Assembly (NCBI GenBank): GCA_029936675.1
Contig: JAPYSB010000004.1
Coordinates: forward strand, 1 to 64,000
Source: Dehalococcoidia bacterium
GTDB lineage: Bacteria; Chloroflexota; Dehalococcoidia; Lucifugimonadales; UBA826
Length of the DNA stretch: 64,000 bases
Direction: 5' to 3'
The notes under the pieces: generated by a model
What the model was told of the DNA's origin: nothing
The model's input: the letters and a program-made list of their open reading frames with translations, nothing else
Databases searched by the model: none
Part shown: piece by piece, positions 61,878 through 64,000 of the stretch
How positions within the stretch are numbered: the first letter of the stretch is position 1
Layout: every line of letters begins with the position of its first letter
Program-made: the position numbers and the translations under genes

Positions 61878-63485
61878 ATGACTACTGACGGAATTCAGCA
61901 TGTGGGAGGAGAGGCAGATCTTATAGATGGTGCTTTGAGAGGAAGTCGATCAAAAGAGGATGGATATAGGGCTGATGAGGAAGAGCAGGATGAACAGGAT
62001 GATTTACGAGAAGAAGAGGACGATGATGAGGACGATGATGAGGATTCAACAGTTCTTGAGCTGGGTATGGATGCACGTTCGGCAAGACGAGATATGGAGG
62101 AGGATGACGACGCTCCCCCATCCCTTGAAGATTTGAAAGCTAAGGCTGCTCGTGAATGGGAAAAAGAAATTGGAAGTACAGACATAATCGATGATCCTGT
62201 CCGTATGTACCTTAGAGAAATAGGTCGGGTTGATCTTTTGAAGGCCCCTCAAGAAAGAGATTTGGCTCGAAAATTTGAAGGTAAACGATTTGTAGAAAAT
62301 AAAGAAGAGGTTTTGTCTTTAGAAGAGGACACCTCACCAAAAGCAAGAGATATCGTTGTAGATATGCTTAAGACTGTTGTGGCTAGTGAAGATATCATAA
62401 AGGCAATTCTTACCTCAAAAGAGGTTGCGTATGACGGAACATTGCCTGATTTAATGGCGAACCCAGACGTTAGAGAAGCCATCGATGGTATTTTCCAGGA
62501 TGATCTACTGGAACAAATTTCTGCGATTTTGTCGGAATTGAAAGATCAAGATCCACCTGAGAATGATGTATTGAAGGAGATGATCAAACAGGCTTCGATA
62601 AATACTAGATTGCTACCTGACGACATATTCAAAGTAATTGATGGTAGACCTACAATGGATCAATTGAGGGAAATAGTTGCTGATGATTCCACTGTGGATA
62701 AGATGCAGCCATATGAACTTCTGTTTAGACAGCATATGGAACGTATAAAACAAAGAGGTGATGATGCTCAACAGCACCTTTCAGAAGCCAATCTGAGATT
62801 GGTAGTGAGTGTGGCAAAAAAATATATTGGCCGGGGAATGTCCCTTCTTGATCTGATACAGGAAGGAAATATAGGACTGATTAGAGCTGTAGAGAAATTT
62901 GATTACAGGAAAGGCTACAAATTCAGCACATACGCTACTTGGTGGATTAGACAAGCCATCACTCGCGCGATCGCAGATCAAGCTCGGACCATACGTATTC
63001 CAGTACATATGGTGGAAACTATAAATAAATTACTTAGAGTAACAAGAAGATTAGTCCAAGAGTATGGAAGAGAACCGACCAGTGAAGAAATTGGTCGCGA
63101 AATGGAGATTGCTCCGGATAAGGTTAGAGAGATTCTAAAAATTTCTCAGGAGCCTGTTTCATTAGAAACACCTATTGGAGAAGAAGAGGATAGCCATTTG
63201 GGTGATTTTATTCCTGATACGGCAGCCTTAGCACCAGTAGAGGCGGCCTCTTACCAGCTCCTTCGAGAACAGGTTATTGATGTGCTGGACACCCTTAATG
63301 ACAGAGAAGCAAGAGTTTTGGAACTCAGATTTGGGTTGGAAGATGGTAGGAGTAGAACTCTTGAAGAAGTTGGCAAGGACTTCGGGGTAACTAGAGAGAG
63401 AATTCGACAAATAGAAGCAAAAGCCCTTCGCAAACTGCGCCACCCGAATAGATCCAAAAAATTGAGAGATTTTCTAGAAAACTAA
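61878..63485 (+). CDS. rpoD: Principal RNA polymerase sigma factor
   Basis: Housekeeping sigma-70 factor of 535 residues. Residues 34-57 are almost all Asp and Glu. Region 1.2 starts at [17 protein letters not shown] near residue 105, and a non-conserved insert follows. Region 2 has [17 protein letters not shown] and [13 protein letters not shown] (2.3-2.4) near residue 320-360, and region 2.5/3.0 covers [14 protein letters not shown]. Region 4.2 ends with [19 protein letters not shown], the -35-binding helix-turn-helix. AAGGAG precedes the ATG. The extended -10 promoters in the window are the likely targets. Confidence 0.97.
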   Translation: MTTDGIQHVGGEADLIDGALRGSRSKEDGYRADEEEQDEQDDLREEEDDDEDDDEDSTVLELGMDARSARRDMEEDDDAPPSLEDLKAKAAREWEKEIGSTDIIDDPVRMYLREIGRVDLLKAPQERDLARKFEGKRFVENKEEVLSLEEDTSPKARDIVVDMLKTVVASEDIIKAILTSKEVAYDGTLPDLMANPDVREAIDGIFQDDLLEQISAILSELKDQDPPENDVLKEMIKQASINTRLLPDDIFKVIDGRPTMDQLREIVADDSTVDKMQPYELLFRQHMERIKQRGDDAQQHLSEANLRLVVSVAKKYIGRGMSLLDLIQEGNIGLIRAVEKFDYRKGYKFSTYATWWIRQAITRAIADQARTIRIPVHMVETINKLLRVTRRLVQEYGREPTSEEIGREMEIAPDKVREILKISQEPVSLETPIGEEEDSHLGDFIPDTAALAPVEAASYQLLREQVIDVLDTLNDREARVLELRFGLEDGRSRTLEEVGKDFGVTRERIRQIEAKALRKLRHPNRSKKLRDFLEN

Positions 63486-64000
63486 ATGCCGCTTGGGACA
63501 ACTAGGACTAACACTGACACCCATTCCGATGTGGTAAATAGCCGGGATGCAGTGCCAACTGTTGCCGTGATAAAGACAAATCCTGCAACTGTGGCTGCTG
63601 ATATTGGGTCCGCTATGCGCCTTGCAGGATACAATTTTCAATTGGCGCCTGATGTTGCTACCCTTCTAAAAATCAACATATCCTGGCAGCACTATTACCC
63701 TGCCTGCTCTACCTCTCCCTGGCAATTAGATGGAGTTATAAAAACGTTAAAGGAAGATGGATTTGCAGATTTAATTCCCACTCACAATGGAACTGTTGTA
63801 GTGGATGCCCGGGAGGGTGAAGTTAACAACAAGCATGATGTGGTTGTGAGACGGCATGGCTTGGAAAGTGTACATCTTGAAGATGTTGAGTGGGTGCCGC
63901 TCCATTTTGCGGACGATTTCCTAGTTTTGGACCAAATTTATCCTGATGGCATAAATATACCTAAATTTCTGATTGATAAGAATGTGATTCATCTTCCAAC
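63486..64000 (+). CDS. DUF362-family protein (5' part, cut by the window edge)
   Basis: An open frame begins with ATG directly after the rpoD TAA (TAAATG) and stays open to the window edge, giving 171 residues. The segment VATLLKINISWQHYYPACST followed by SPWQLDGVIKTLKEDG matches the DUF362 pattern, in which a KxN motif is followed by a T/S-P helix start. DUF362 proteins often bind iron-sulphur clusters in their C-terminal part, which is not in the window. It is probably co-transcribed with rpoD. Function unknown. Confidence 0.75.
   Translation, partial: MPLGTTRTNTDTHSDVVNSRDAVPTVAVIKTNPATVAADIGSAMRLAGYNFQLAPDVATLLKINISWQHYYPACSTSPWQLDGVIKTLKEDGFADLIPTHNGTVVVDAREGEVNNKHDVVVRRHGLESVHLEDVEWVPLHFADDFLVLDQIYPDGINIPKFLIDKNVIHLP

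Noticed and set aside
1-64000. CRISPR arrays, insertion sequences, prophage or integrated elements
   Set aside because: No spaced direct repeats, transposase, integrase or phage-like genes were seen; gene content is ordinary chromosomal plus catabolic genes.

Overview
The window looks like a chromosomal segment of a marine Chloroflexota bacterium of the SAR202 / Dehalococcoidia type. This is an inference with moderate confidence. It rests on an AT-leaning genome, an alternative complex III (ACIII) operon, three enolase-superfamily dehydratase paralogues and many SDR, enoyl-CoA hydratase and hydroxyacid dehydrogenase genes (a known SAR202 trait), and a division cluster in which rsmH runs straight into ftsA and ftsZ with no peptidoglycan genes. 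I see no tRNA or rRNA genes, CRISPR arrays, insertion sequences or phage genes.

Layout. 1-4479: end of an unknown gene, tyrS, ribF, a galactonate-dehydratase-like enolase-superfamily enzyme and an SDR, all minus strand except the first. 4687-12860: a respiratory operon behind a near-consensus promoter. It encodes a two-helix membrane protein, pentahaem ActA, split ActB (Mo-type subunit without Fe-S ligands, plus ferredoxin subunit), two NrfD-type quinone proteins, ActD and monohaem ActE. 12893-17185: acpS, folD, dnaJ-prmA-rsmE. 17187-23205 (minus): mogA-trmD-argF-der-plsY-gpsA-lysE. 23342-30099: rsmH-ftsA-ftsZ, then nrdR-nrdJ behind two tandem NrdR boxes. 30233-40939: pdxA-proC-yggT, birA with two SDRs, an acetolactate-synthase-like ThDP enzyme flanked by its own promoter and terminator, a TlpA-like protein, a hydrolase, an enoyl-CoA hydratase, a PurM/HypE-like protein and a HAD hydrolase. 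40932-44465: mfd. 44539-58246: a catabolic stretch (MFS carrier plus thioredoxin-like lipoprotein, two more enolase-superfamily enzymes, a UxuA-like protein, hydratase, amidohydrolase, cyclase, GlxR-like, RraA-like and D-2-hydroxyacid dehydrogenase) interrupted by gyrA. 58269-64000: dgt, two small unknown helical proteins, dnaG, rpoD and the start of a DUF362 protein.

How it fits together. ACIII oxidises quinol and passes electrons to a cytochrome c, although no terminal oxidase is encoded here. The scattered dehydratase, dehydrogenase and hydratase genes suggest a heterotroph that uses many hydroxylated or sugar-acid substrates. The nrdR/nrdJ pair points to B12-dependent, oxygen-independent deoxynucleotide synthesis under NrdR control.

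Several promoters share an extended -10 element (TGn followed by TATAAT-like). At two genes this element sits exactly where transcription would start on the A of the ATG, so leaderless mRNAs are likely. The most unusual items are the rearranged ACIII operon, the stripped division cluster, the tandem NrdR boxes, and the two orphan small genes placed in the dnaG-rpoD operon.
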